A stretch of 64,000 nucleotides of DNA from Lewinellaceae bacterium (GTDB lineage: Bacteria; Bacteroidota; Bacteroidia; Chitinophagales; Saprospiraceae): contig JACJYC010000011.1 in assembly GCA_020636325.1 (NCBI GenBank), positions 124,001-188,000 on the forward strand, in the 5' to 3' direction. The notes under the pieces were generated by a model, which saw only the letters and a list, made by a program, of their open reading frames with translations, searched no databases and was not told where the DNA came from. This document shows positions 24,688 to 32,209 of this stretch, piece after piece; position 1 is the first letter of the stretch, and every line of letters starts with the position of its first letter. The position numbers and the translations under genes were made by a program.

Positions 24688-24757
24688 ATTGCGCCGCATT
24701 TGACGAATCGCGAAGTTCACTTCATTTAACTTCAGCGGCCGTCGGATGCGGCGCAAT
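24688..24757. terminator. 70-nt nested inverted repeat after the sigma-factor gene
   Basis: Perfect 12-bp arms ATTGCGCCGCAT (24688-24699) and ATGCGGCGCAAT (24746-24757) enclose GACG/CGTC and a GAAGTT/AACTTC inner stem. The outer stem is very stable. There is no U-tract, so it may be a transcript-stabilising or REP-like structure and not a classic intrinsic terminator. Confidence 0.7.
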
Positions 24758-24919
24758 ATCGTTTATGCGACAGGTAGGATATCTTATTTATTTCCGGGAT
24801 CTATCGGCTTGCATTGTCATTTGTAGTAAAATCAGGATCTGCTTACGCGAATTGGCAGTCATAAATAGTAAGTTGCAAACCTGATGAAAGGGGGCTTGCC
24901 ATCCCTGCGGCGCCTCCCC

Positions 24920-25030
24920 GAGACTATTCAGCATTTTGTGTCAACCGGATTTTTAGCATGCGCAGCTTGCTAAAAATCAGATCTTTGCGTCTTTGCGTCT
25001 TTGCGCGAAAACACTGTTTTGAACAGTCTC
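24920..25030 (+). repeat. 110-bp inverted-end element, copy 4
   Basis: This copy shows the ends best: left GAGACTATTCAGCATTTTG, and the right end read in reverse GAGACTGTTCAAAACAGTG. The internal hairpin GATTTTTAGCA / TGCTAAAAATC and the TTTGCGTC triplet are intact. It is the only copy not preceded by a G-tract minisatellite. Confidence 0.87.
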
Positions 25031-25199
25031 CGCCCCCCCAAACATTGAACCATTATTCAATCACAAGTCCGGGATAAACCGCCTTATGGCGCCCCAGCCA
25101 ACGGGCCGCGACTTCACATGAAACCCCGGCGGGCGCAGACTAACTTCGACTTCGCTCAGTTCCCTTACTTACACCCGACTTCCCTTGAAGCTACCTCGG

Positions 25200-25295
25200 A
25201 CAAAGACTGACCACTGACCACTTACGACTTACGACTTACAACTTACGACTTACAACTTACGACTTACAACTTACAACTTACGACTAACAACTATT
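25200..25295 (+). repeat. ACTTACGACTTACAACTT tandem repeat upstream of the FKBP gene
   Basis: Units of ACTTACGACTTACA run directly up to the promoter-like box of the FKBP gene. Related arrays precede the genes at 39911 and, in shorter form, 42341, always on the 5' side. Confidence 0.85.
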
Positions 25296-25300
25296 ATCCC

Positions 25301-25308
25301 TATATTTG
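25301..25308 (+). promoter_or_regulatory. Candidate -7 element TATATTTG
   Basis: TATATTTG followed by CACCC lies 19 bp before the FKBP ATG at 25327 and fits the Bacteroidota -7 consensus TAnnTTTG. A TTTG -33 box is not clear because the tandem repeat occupies that position. Confidence 0.5.
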
Positions 25309-25326
25309 CACCCAAAAAACAAAAAC

Positions 25327-25788
25327 ATGAATCGCGTTCTGACCATCGCACTCGCTGTAATTTTCCTGACGGCCGCCGGCTGCCTCAAGCAGGACCAGAT
25401 CGACTACGCCAAGCAGGATATGGAACTGATCGAACAATACATCGCGGACAATAACCTGACCGCTACCCGCCACGATTCCGGCATTTATTATATCATCGAC
25501 GAACCCGGCAATTCGCAGCATCCCGTTTCGAGCTCCAAGGTCACGGTCCGCTACAAGGGCTATTTCATCAACGGCACCGTTTTTGATCAGACCCAGGGAA
25601 CGACCACCACCACCTTCACCCTTTCCGGGTTGATCCCGGGCTGGCAGATCGCTATCCCGTTGCTGGGCAAAGGCGGCAAAGGCACCTTCATGATCCCTTC
25701 CGCCCTGGCTTACGGCTCTTACGGTTCAGGCCCCATTCCGCCGAACACGCCGCTGATCTTTGATATTGAATTGGTGACGTTTGAGTAA
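25327..25788 (+). CDS. Lipoprotein FKBP-type peptidyl-prolyl cis-trans isomerase
   Basis: The protein has 153 residues from the ATG at 25327. MNRVLTIALAVIFLTAAGC is a lipoprotein signal. The FKBP domain follows: VTVRYKGYFINGTVFDQT, LIPGWQIAIPLLGKGGKGTFMIPSALAYGSYG and IPPNTPLIFDIELV, with the active-site Tyr, Asp, Trp and Tyr positions of FKBPs present. It speeds proline isomerisation in folding of envelope proteins. The preceding 7 in-frame codons come from the promoter region and were not included. Confidence 0.94.
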   Translation: MNRVLTIALAVIFLTAAGCLKQDQIDYAKQDMELIEQYIADNNLTATRHDSGIYYIIDEPGNSQHPVSSSKVTVRYKGYFINGTVFDQTQGTTTTTFTLSGLIPGWQIAIPLLGKGGKGTFMIPSALAYGSYGSGPIPPNTPLIFDIELVTFE

Positions 25789-25839
25789 AATTCCGGTTGT
25801 TAACGGGCAATAATTGAGGCGGATTGGAGTTTGTCGGTG

Positions 25840-25905
25840 GAGGTTCAGTTCTTCGATTTTTCGATCCCTCGATTTTTCGATTTTTCAGTTCCTCGATTAA
25901 ATTGC
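25840..25905 (+). repeat. CTCGATTTTTC/CTCGATTC tandem repeat
   Basis: A short array of CCTCGATTTTTCGATTTTTC units lies immediately upstream of the ATG at 25911. It belongs to the same sequence family as the arrays at 9583 and 27465. Confidence 0.75.
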
Positions 25906-25910
25906 AGATC

Positions 25911-26648
25911 ATGGTTTTGAGGCGCCTTAATTTCTTTTCACGCAAGGATTACCCCGTAAGGATTTACCCGGGCTTGATCCTATTGATAACGCTGGTCTTG
26001 TTATCCGGCAGCGGACTTTCGGGTCAGGTGATCCGGACCGGGTCGTTCCTGCCCTACCAACCGGGCGATACCTTGCAATACCAATTGCTCAACGCGCCTG
26101 CTGATGCGCCGCCGGCTGTGGTCCATTATGCCCTGCACGATTTCCGGGGCAACCAGGCGCTGAAGAGCGAGGACAAGACCGGCTTTTTCCGGTTGGAATC
26201 CCATTCGCCCGCCGGATGGACCTGGTACCTCATTCACCAATCCGACGGCACGGAGGTGCTGCCGGACAAACCGCTGCTGGTCTTACCGGCGGATGCGGAA
26301 AAAGGGCAAACGTACACCGTTTCACAGCCCTGCACCTTCCTGAAGGACGGGCAAAAGACCGGCCGGGGCAGGATCACCGTCGCCTTTACGGTAGACGGGA
26401 TCGACTCCGCCCGGATGCCGTTCCGCAATTTTGAGGATTGCCTCACCCTGACCCAGCAGTTCAAGCTGGAACGCGGCAGCATTGTTGCGCAGCAATACGA
26501 AGAGAAAATGTGGTTTGCAGAAGAGATCGGGCTGGTCAAAGGCGTCCGGCAGATTCCGGGCCGCAAAGGCGGGAAGCCGACCCGGATCCCCTATCAATTG
26601 GCAGGCGGAAACATCGGCGGCAAACCCCTTGACGGCCGACGTCCGTAG
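25911..26648 (+). CDS. Exported hypothetical protein, DUF3108/TapB-like
   Basis: The protein has 245 residues from the ATG at 25911; a longer in-frame start falls in a tandem repeat and was rejected. An N-terminal hydrophobic segment (GLILLITLVLLSGSGLSGQ) is a signal peptide. The remainder is beta-rich, starting FLPYQPGDTLQYQLLN and including the segment KMWFAEEIGLVKGVRQ, reminiscent of DUF3108-like/TapB lipocalin-shaped envelope proteins. The assignment is tentative. Its TAG stop lies inside a hairpin shared with the convergent methyltransferase gene. Confidence 0.65.
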   Translation: MVLRRLNFFSRKDYPVRIYPGLILLITLVLLSGSGLSGQVIRTGSFLPYQPGDTLQYQLLNAPADAPPAVVHYALHDFRGNQALKSEDKTGFFRLESHSPAGWTWYLIHQSDGTEVLPDKPLLVLPADAEKGQTYTVSQPCTFLKDGQKTGRGRITVAFTVDGIDSARMPFRNFEDCLTLTQQFKLERGSIVAQQYEEKMWFAEEIGLVKGVRQIPGRKGGKPTRIPYQLAGGNIGGKPLDGRRP

Positions 26649-26673
26649 GGGTAACCACAAGGGTGGCCCCTAC
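26645..26673. terminator. Bidirectional hairpin containing both convergent stop codons
   Basis: GTAGGGG (26645-26651) pairs with CCCCTAC (26667-26673) around an inner CCAC/GTGG stem. The arm on each strand contains the TAG stop of the gene ending there. No long T-run follows, so termination strength is uncertain. Confidence 0.6.
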
Positions 26674-27368
26674 AGTTTGACCGCTTCGAAGCAATAAGAT
26701 TTCATCGGGATCTTTTCGCCCTTAATCTCCAGATCGGGTTCGGTGAACGCCCAGCTGTTGGTAAACCGGAAGTTGTTGGCCTCCACCACTTTTTTCCATT
26801 GTTCCGGCTCGTAGCTTTTGAATCCGTAGCGGGTAAACGGCATTTTCCCGAGGGTTTCGGGGGTGCGAACCGCGGCGTAAAACCGCCCGCCCGGCTTGAG
26901 TACCCGGTGGATCTCCCGCAAATGGTCGACCGGCGCTTCCCAGAAATAGACCACATTGATGCAGAAGGCCTGGTCGACAATGCCGCTGGCCAGCGGGATG
27001 GCCTCGCTGCTGCCCAGATACAGCCCCAGTCCGCCCGCGTCCAGCTTCTGCCGGTTGAGGCGTTTGGCTTCCGCGAACATTTCGGGTGAATAATCCAGGC
27101 CGTAGACCTGTACGTCCCTGGCTTTGGCGTGGATCTTCTCCAGGAATTTCCCGTTGGCGCACCCGATTTCCATGATCACCTGGCTGTTGAGGATGTCCAT
27201 ATGGTCCAGTACAAAGTTGTACAACCCCGCATTGCTCTCGTTCATTTTATTGGCGACCTGCAGGGCCATTTTTCCTGACGGTTTGCGCAACTGCGCAGCG
27301 ATATCCTTGTCGGTCGGACCGGAGCGGAAGACTGAGAGCAGGCGTTGCATAAAGCTTTGGTTTTCCAT
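26670..27368 (-). CDS. Class I SAM-dependent methyltransferase
   Basis: The protein has 232 residues. Motif I is VIMEIGCANGKFLEKI, with YGLDYSPEMF as the acidic-loop segment, SSEAIPLASGIVDQAFCINVVYFW as motif II/III, and HRVLKPGGRFYAAVRT after it, all typical of UbiE/COQ5-like methyltransferases. It has an N-terminal helical lid of about 60 residues. The substrate is unknown. It is transcribed toward the hypothetical at 25911, and the two stop codons share a hairpin. Confidence 0.9.
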   Translation of the reverse strand: MENQSFMQRLLSVFRSGPTDKDIAAQLRKPSGKMALQVANKMNESNAGLYNFVLDHMDILNSQVIMEIGCANGKFLEKIHAKARDVQVYGLDYSPEMFAEAKRLNRQKLDAGGLGLYLGSSEAIPLASGIVDQAFCINVVYFWEAPVDHLREIHRVLKPGGRFYAAVRTPETLGKMPFTRYGFKSYEPEQWKKVVEANNFRFTNSWAFTEPDLEIKGEKIPMKSYCFEAVKL

Positions 27369-27369
27369 A

Positions 27370-27665
27370 CTTTATTTTGGTTTGTGGTTGTTTGTGGTTG
27401 TTTGTTGTTGTTTGTTGTTGTTTGTTGTTGTTTGTTGTTGTTTATGGTTGTTTAGGGCTCCTCGATTCCTCAGTTCCTCGATTCCTCGATTCCTCCTCCG
27501 ACCGCCGTAGCCTTGCGGAGGTGGTAATTCCTCAATTCCTCAGTTCCTCAGTTCTTCGATTCCTCAGTTCCTCAGTTCTTCGATTCCTCAGTTCCTCGAT
27601 TCCTCACTTCCTCCTCCGACCGCCGTAGCCTTGCGGAGGTGGTAATTCCTCCCTTCCTCCCTTCC
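27370..27665 (+). repeat. Composite intergenic tandem repeats
   Basis: First come TTTGTTGTTG decamers (27375-27450), then CTCAGTTCCTCGATTC units (27460-27660). Two copies of a GC-rich hairpin segment (CCTCCGACCGCCGTAGCC with TTGCGGAGG) are embedded at about 27494-27524 and 27608-27638, each followed by TGGTAATTCCTC. The in-frame peptides from this stretch (Val/Cys/Leu- or Ser/Phe-rich) are not coding. Confidence 0.85.
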
Positions 27666-27671
27666 TCGAAC

Positions 27672-27697
27672 AAAAAAAGCCGCCCCCCGGACGGCCT
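27672..27697 (-). terminator. Rho-independent-type terminator for the topA-DUF3467 operon
   Basis: On the minus strand GGCCGTCC-GGG-GGGCGGC is followed by seven T residues, a GC-rich hairpin plus U-tract. It lies about 260 bp after the DUF3467 stop and ahead of the methyltransferase gene. Confidence 0.6.
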
Positions 27698-27957
27698 TTA
27701 GAAAAGAGACAATCAATTTTCGGAAAGGACGCAAGAAGATTGAATTGATTTGGACAATTAATCCGAATATCCCGATTTTGTTGACCAACGGACGGACGTC
27801 TCAACGCAATCTATCGCGAATTTATCGTGTTCATTGAATCATTCAACCAATAGGAAAATTGAATCGATTCCCGGAATGATCCAAATCTGTTGACCAACGA
27901 CGGACACCTCAATCGAATCAATTGAATTCAATCAAACCAATCGAATCAATAAATACA

Positions 27958-28275
27958 TCAGGCTTGCGCGGTCGGCGTATTGAAGTTCATCGGCGGGAAC
28001 GGCGGTTGCTCCGTCTCGGCGATCAGCCCGAATTGGGCTTCAAACTTGTTGATGTTATCTGCCAGTGCGCGCAACAGCCGTTTGGCGTGCTGCGGCGTCA
28101 GGATGATCCGGGATTTGACCTTCGCCTTGGGCACGTTGGGTGCAATGCGGATGAAATCCACAACGAATTCGGAATTGGAATGGGAGATGATCGCCAGGTT
28201 GGAGTAAATGCCTTCGGCTACTTCTTCCGACAATTCTATGTTCAGTTGATTGGGCGCTTTTTTTGATTCTGCCAT
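27958..28275 (-). CDS. DUF3467 domain-containing protein
   Basis: The protein has 105 residues, nearly all of it the DUF3467 family: LNIELSEEVAEGIYSNLAIISHSNSEFVVDF, then RIAPNVPKAKVKSRIILTPQHAKRLLRALADNI. The function is not known; members are small cytoplasmic proteins conserved in Bacteroidota and elsewhere. It starts 5 bp after the topoisomerase stop, so it is expressed from the same transcript, which hints at a link to nucleic-acid metabolism, though that is only inference. Confidence 0.92.
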   Translation of the reverse strand: MAESKKAPNQLNIELSEEVAEGIYSNLAIISHSNSEFVVDFIRIAPNVPKAKVKSRIILTPQHAKRLLRALADNINKFEAQFGLIAETEQPPFPPMNFNTPTAQA

Positions 28276-28280
28276 GGTCT

Positions 28281-30824
28281 TTATTTTTTCTTTCCTTTTG
28301 ATTTTGTCGCTTTGGGGGCGAAGGCGCCTGGGATCTCCGCCTCGATGAACGATTTGACCTGTTCAAGGGTCAATTCGGCTGCGGACTCCTGCGTAACCTT
28401 TTCGCCGTCAATTTTAGGGATTTTCACAAAGTTCTTGCCGAACCGGATAAAGGGGCCCCATCTGCCGTTTTCGATGGCGATGCCTTCCTTGTCCCATTTC
28501 TGAATATAACGATTGGCTTCCTTGTCCAGTTTTTTCTCCACCAGTTCAATCGCCTGTTCGAGGGTGATATGATCCAGTGAAATGGCCCTGGGCACATTGG
28601 CGAAGGTATCGTTCCATTTGACAAAAGGGCCGAACCGGCCTTTGCCTTTGGTGATCGGGAAACCCTTGAAGGTGCCGATCGGCGCATCTTCCGCCTCTTT
28701 CTGGGCGATCAGTTCCAGCGCCCTTTCCAGGGTCACTTCCAGCGGATCCTCGCCCTTGGCCAGTGAAATGTACTTGTCGCCGAACCGCACATAGGGGCCG
28801 TATCGCCCGGCGCCGACGGCCACTTCCTGCCCTTTGTGCTGCCCCAGGGTTTTGGGCAACTGGAACAGGGTCATCGCCTCTTCGAAGGTGATGGTTTCCA
28901 GGGATTGCCCGCGCAACAGGTCGGCATAACGGGGTTTTTCATCCGGCAGCAACTCTTCCGGTACGCCGATCTGGACAACCGGCCCTTTGCGGGTCATCCG
29001 CGTGAGCACGGTATAGCCCGAATCCGGGTCTTTGCCCAGGATGCGCTCGGCGGTCGGCCTTTCGGCGGTTGCCAGGGTGTCTTCCACAACCTTATGGAAC
29101 GGATCGTAGAATTTGCGGATCATCTGGGTCCAGTCCTTTCCGCCCCCCGCAATATCGTCGAACTGCTTTTCGATGTCGGCGGTGAAGCTGTAATCCATGA
29201 TGTCCTCGAAGTGGTTGTCGAGGAAATCGCTGACCAGCATCCCCATATCGGTAGGGAACAGGCGGTTTTTTACCGCGCCCGTCGTTTCATTCTCAACAGC
29301 GGTGCTGATCTGGCCTTTTTCCAGTTTCAGCACCCGGTAATCCCGCTTTTCTCCCTCGCGGCTTTCCTTCACTACGTACCCGCGGCTCTCCTCCATGATC
29401 TTGGTAATGGTCGGCGCATAGGTACTCGGGCGGCCGATGCCCAGTTCTTCCAGCTTGCTCACCAGGCCGGCTTCGGTAAAACGGGCGGGCGGGCGGGTCC
29501 AGCGCTCGGTAGCCGTCATATTGTTGAGCGGCAACTGCTGGCCGACCTTGAGCGGCGGCAGCATGCCCTTGGTCTCCTCTTCGTCATCGTCGTCCTTGGA
29601 CTCCAGATATACCTTCAGGAAGCCTTCGAACTTCAGCACCTCGCCGACGGCTTCCAGTCTGGTGTCCGGTACGGTTGAGATCCCGATATCCACCGTCGTT
29701 TTTTCGAGCACGGCGTCCGCCATCTGGCTGGCGATGGTCCGTTTCCAGATCAGTTCGTACAGCCGTTTCTCATCCGAGGTGCCGGGGATGGTCTGGTTGC
29801 TGATATAGGTTGGCCGGATCGCTTCGTGGGCCTCCTGCGCATTGGCGGCCTTGCTGGCAAAACGGCGGGTCTTGACAAAGTTGGTTCCGTACAATTGCTC
29901 CACTTCCTGGGCGATGCTTTGCAGGGCGAGTTCGCTGAGGTTCGTGGAGTCCGTACGCATATAGGTAATGAAGCCGGCTTCGTAGAGTTTCTGGGCAACC
30001 GACATGGTGCGATTGACCGAAAAGCCCATTTTCCGGCTGGCTTCCTGCTGCAGCGTAGAGGTTGTGAACGGCGGGGCCGGCTTGCGGTACACCGGCTTCA
30101 CGTCGATATTCCGGATGGTAAACGTGGCCGGAATGCACCTTTCCAGGAATTTGCGCGCATCCTCATCGGAGTCAAACCGCGTAGGCGATTCGGCCTTCAG
30201 GGCAACGGACTTGCCGGTTCCGCCGGCGACATCAAAAATGGCCGCGATCTTGAAATAGGGTTTGGATTCGTGGCGCTGAATATCCCGTTCGCGCTCGACT
30301 ACCAGCTTGACGGCCACCGATTGAACGCGGCCGGCGGAGAGCTGACCTTTGATCTTTTTCCAGAGAATGCCCGACAATTCGTACCCCACAAGCCGGTCCA
30401 GCACCCTGCGGGCCTGCTGGGCATTCACCAGGTTGATATCCACCTTGCGCGGGGATTGAATGGCCTGCTGAATGGCCGGTTTGGTGATCTCCCGGAAAAC
30501 GATCCGCTTCGTGTTCCGCTCATCCAGCCCCAACACCTGGCAAAGGTGCCAGGAGATGGCTTCCCCTTCGCGGTCTTCGTCAGTTGCCAGCCAAACCTCG
30601 TCGGCCTTTTTGACGTTGTCCTTGAGTTCCTGTACTACTTTGCGTTTTTCAGGGGAAACGACGTACTTGGGGTGAAAGTTATTCGCAATGTCAATAGCGT
30701 CATCGCTCTTCTCCAGGTCGCGCACATGACCGTAGCTCGACTTGACAGTAAAGTCCTTACCCAGAAATTTTTCTATGGTCTTGGCCTTTGCCGGCGATTC
30801 CACTATGAGCAGGTTCTTGGGCAT
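28281..30824 (-). CDS. topA: DNA topoisomerase I (type IA)
   Basis: The protein has 847 residues. The TOPRIM domain starts at LLIVESPAKAKTIEKFLG, with the acidic DEDREGEAISWHL segment. The catalytic Tyr is in GFITYMRTDSTNLS (near residue 300). The C-terminus lacks four-cysteine zinc fingers and carries several topoisomerase C-terminal repeats (RYGPYVRFGDKYISL, RFGPFVKWNDTFANV, RWGPFIRFGKNFVKI), ending in a Lys-rich tail. It relaxes negative supercoils by transient single-strand cleavage and is essential for chromosome topology. A TACCTTTG -7 box lies 92 bp upstream on the minus strand. Confidence 0.98.
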   Translation of the reverse strand: MPKNLLIVESPAKAKTIEKFLGKDFTVKSSYGHVRDLEKSDDAIDIANNFHPKYVVSPEKRKVVQELKDNVKKADEVWLATDEDREGEAISWHLCQVLGLDERNTKRIVFREITKPAIQQAIQSPRKVDINLVNAQQARRVLDRLVGYELSGILWKKIKGQLSAGRVQSVAVKLVVERERDIQRHESKPYFKIAAIFDVAGGTGKSVALKAESPTRFDSDEDARKFLERCIPATFTIRNIDVKPVYRKPAPPFTTSTLQQEASRKMGFSVNRTMSVAQKLYEAGFITYMRTDSTNLSELALQSIAQEVEQLYGTNFVKTRRFASKAANAQEAHEAIRPTYISNQTIPGTSDEKRLYELIWKRTIASQMADAVLEKTTVDIGISTVPDTRLEAVGEVLKFEGFLKVYLESKDDDDEEETKGMLPPLKVGQQLPLNNMTATERWTRPPARFTEAGLVSKLEELGIGRPSTYAPTITKIMEESRGYVVKESREGEKRDYRVLKLEKGQISTAVENETTGAVKNRLFPTDMGMLVSDFLDNHFEDIMDYSFTADIEKQFDDIAGGGKDWTQMIRKFYDPFHKVVEDTLATAERPTAERILGKDPDSGYTVLTRMTRKGPVVQIGVPEELLPDEKPRYADLLRGQSLETITFEEAMTLFQLPKTLGQHKGQEVAVGAGRYGPYVRFGDKYISLAKGEDPLEVTLERALELIAQKEAEDAPIGTFKGFPITKGKGRFGPFVKWNDTFANVPRAISLDHITLEQAIELVEKKLDKEANRYIQKWDKEGIAIENGRWGPFIRFGKNFVKIPKIDGEKVTQESAAELTLEQVKSFIEAEIPGAFAPKATKSKGKKK

Positions 30825-31291
30825 AATTCCATTTTTAATTTCAACGATTGTTAACGCTTAAGAATGCATTTGGGTTGCAAAACCCCGTTTTTCTTTGCGA
30901 TCAATTAAAGAAGTGCAAAGGTATAAATTTTGGGAAGAGTGGGCATCCGGGAAAAAAAATCAGATTACTCAGCGGAAAATTTGGCATTGACGGAAATTCA
31001 ACGTACCTTATTCCAGGTCTTGTTTTTCGCAATACACTTCAACTGCAATGATGATCCGCGAGGCCTTCTTTCCCGTTGTTCCGGTCGACTGCCTTGGATG
31101 GGCCCGAACAAACTATTGCACGCTGCAGCCATAGATTTAAACGCAAAAAGATTGTACTGTTAAAACATACCTTCAACCCGTGACTTTAACCGGGCAGCAG
31201 GTCAATGAAAGTAGCGCAGGAGCGGATCAGCGGTACCTGTCCGCCCCTCCGGCATTTTTCAGATCACAATACGAAACTGAAGATCAATCAA
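30825..31291. other. Divergent intergenic region between topA and the glucan operon
   Basis: Apart from the topA -7 box (30916-30923) I see no ORF with coding character. Upstream in-frame codons of the SDR gene (31205-31291) have no family similarity. A TACCTTCA sequence at about 31168 could be a weak -7 element for the plus-strand operon. Confidence 0.4.
30916..30923 (-). promoter_or_regulatory. Candidate -7 element TACCTTTG of topA
   Basis: Read on the minus strand, TACCTTTGCAC fits the Bacteroidota -7 consensus and lies 92 bp before the topA ATG. No clear TTTG -33 box is seen at the right distance. Confidence 0.5.
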
Positions 31292-32104
31292 ATGAAAGAC
31301 AATCGCCAAAGATTAACCGGCCAGACCGCCGTTGTGACCGGCGCCAGTTCGGGCATCGGCATGGCCTGCGCCGTTGCACTGGGGCGGGACGGCGCCAACG
31401 TGGTCGTCAATTACGCCGGCAACAGCGCGGGCGCGGAAGCAACGGTCAGCGCTATTGCGGAAGCCGGCGGCAAGGCCTTTCCCGTTAAAGCCGATGTCAG
31501 CAAAAAAGACCAGGTAGAGGCCATGTTCCGGCAAGCGGTCGACACCTACGGAACGGTGGACATCCTGGTCAACAACGCCGGTTTGCAGAAAGACGCGCCT
31601 TTCACCGAAATGTCGCTTGAAGATTGGCAGTTCGTGCTGGATGTCAACCTGACCGGTCAATTTCTTTGCGCGCAGGCAGCCGTACGGGAATTCATGCGCC
31701 GCGGATTCCGGGAAGAGGCCTCCCTTTCACTGGGCAAGATCATTTGCATGAGCTCCGTGCACGAGCTGATCCCCTGGGCGGGTCACGTCAACTACGCCGC
31801 GTCGAAGGGCGGCGTGATGCTGATGATGAAATCCCTGGCGCAGGAGCTGGGCCCGATGAAGATCCGGGTCAACAGCATCGCCCCCGGGGCCATCAAGACC
31901 CCGATCAACCGGTCGGCCTGGCAAACGCCCGAAGCCGAACAGCGGTTGCTGAAACTGATCCCTTACAAGCGGGTAGGCGACACGTCAGATATCGGCAACG
32001 TATGCGCCTGGCTGGCATCCGACGAATCGGACTATATCCACGGCGCCACCATTTTTGTGGACGGCGGAATGACCCTTTACCCGGGGTTTGAGGATAATGG
32101 GTGA
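31292..32104 (+). CDS. SDR-family oxidoreductase, glucose 1-dehydrogenase type
   Basis: From the ATG at 31292 the protein has 270 residues. VVTGASSGIGMACAVAL is the classical SDR cofactor motif, NNAG is present in LVNNAGLQKDAPF, and the catalytic Tyr/Lys are in HVNYAASKGGVMLMMK; CAWLASDESDYIHGATIFVDGGMTLYP is the usual C-terminus of glucose 1-dehydrogenase-like enzymes. It oxidises a sugar or similar alcohol with NAD(P). It is followed by a GH63-like glucosidase and a debranching enzyme, so it probably handles glucose released from alpha-glucans. The 29 in-frame codons before this ATG are unrelated to the family. Confidence 0.92.
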   Translation: MKDNRQRLTGQTAVVTGASSGIGMACAVALGRDGANVVVNYAGNSAGAEATVSAIAEAGGKAFPVKADVSKKDQVEAMFRQAVDTYGTVDILVNNAGLQKDAPFTEMSLEDWQFVLDVNLTGQFLCAQAAVREFMRRGFREEASLSLGKIICMSSVHELIPWAGHVNYAASKGGVMLMMKSLAQELGPMKIRVNSIAPGAIKTPINRSAWQTPEAEQRLLKLIPYKRVGDTSDIGNVCAWLASDESDYIHGATIFVDGGMTLYPGFEDNG

Positions 32105-32160
32105 GACGGTGGACGGTGGACGGTAGACGGTGGACGGTGGACGGTGGACGGTGGACGACG
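32102..32160 (+). repeat. GACGGTGGACGGTGGAC tandem repeat
   Basis: Seven-base units ACGGTGG start within a few bases of the SDR stop codon and run to 32158. Another example of an array opening at a TGA stop. Confidence 0.8.
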
Positions 32161-32172
32161 ATGCATGATTTA

Positions 32173-32192
32173 CGACGCATGATCATGCGTCG
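32173..32192. promoter_or_regulatory. Perfect 20-bp palindrome CGACGCATGATCATGCGTCG, copy 1
   Basis: The palindrome ends 17 bp before the ATG of the GH63-like gene and is followed by CTACATA. Copies lie upstream of starts at 42341 and 56743. It could be an operator, a transcript hairpin over the leader, or a REP-like repeat. Confidence 0.7.
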
Positions 32193-32209
32193 CTACATAT
32201 AACTAACGC

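Noticed and set aside
27377..27628. ORF of Val/Cys/Leu- and Ser/Phe-rich peptides
   Set aside because: It is the translated TTTGTTGTTG and CTCGATTC arrays, without a domain or ribosome-binding context.
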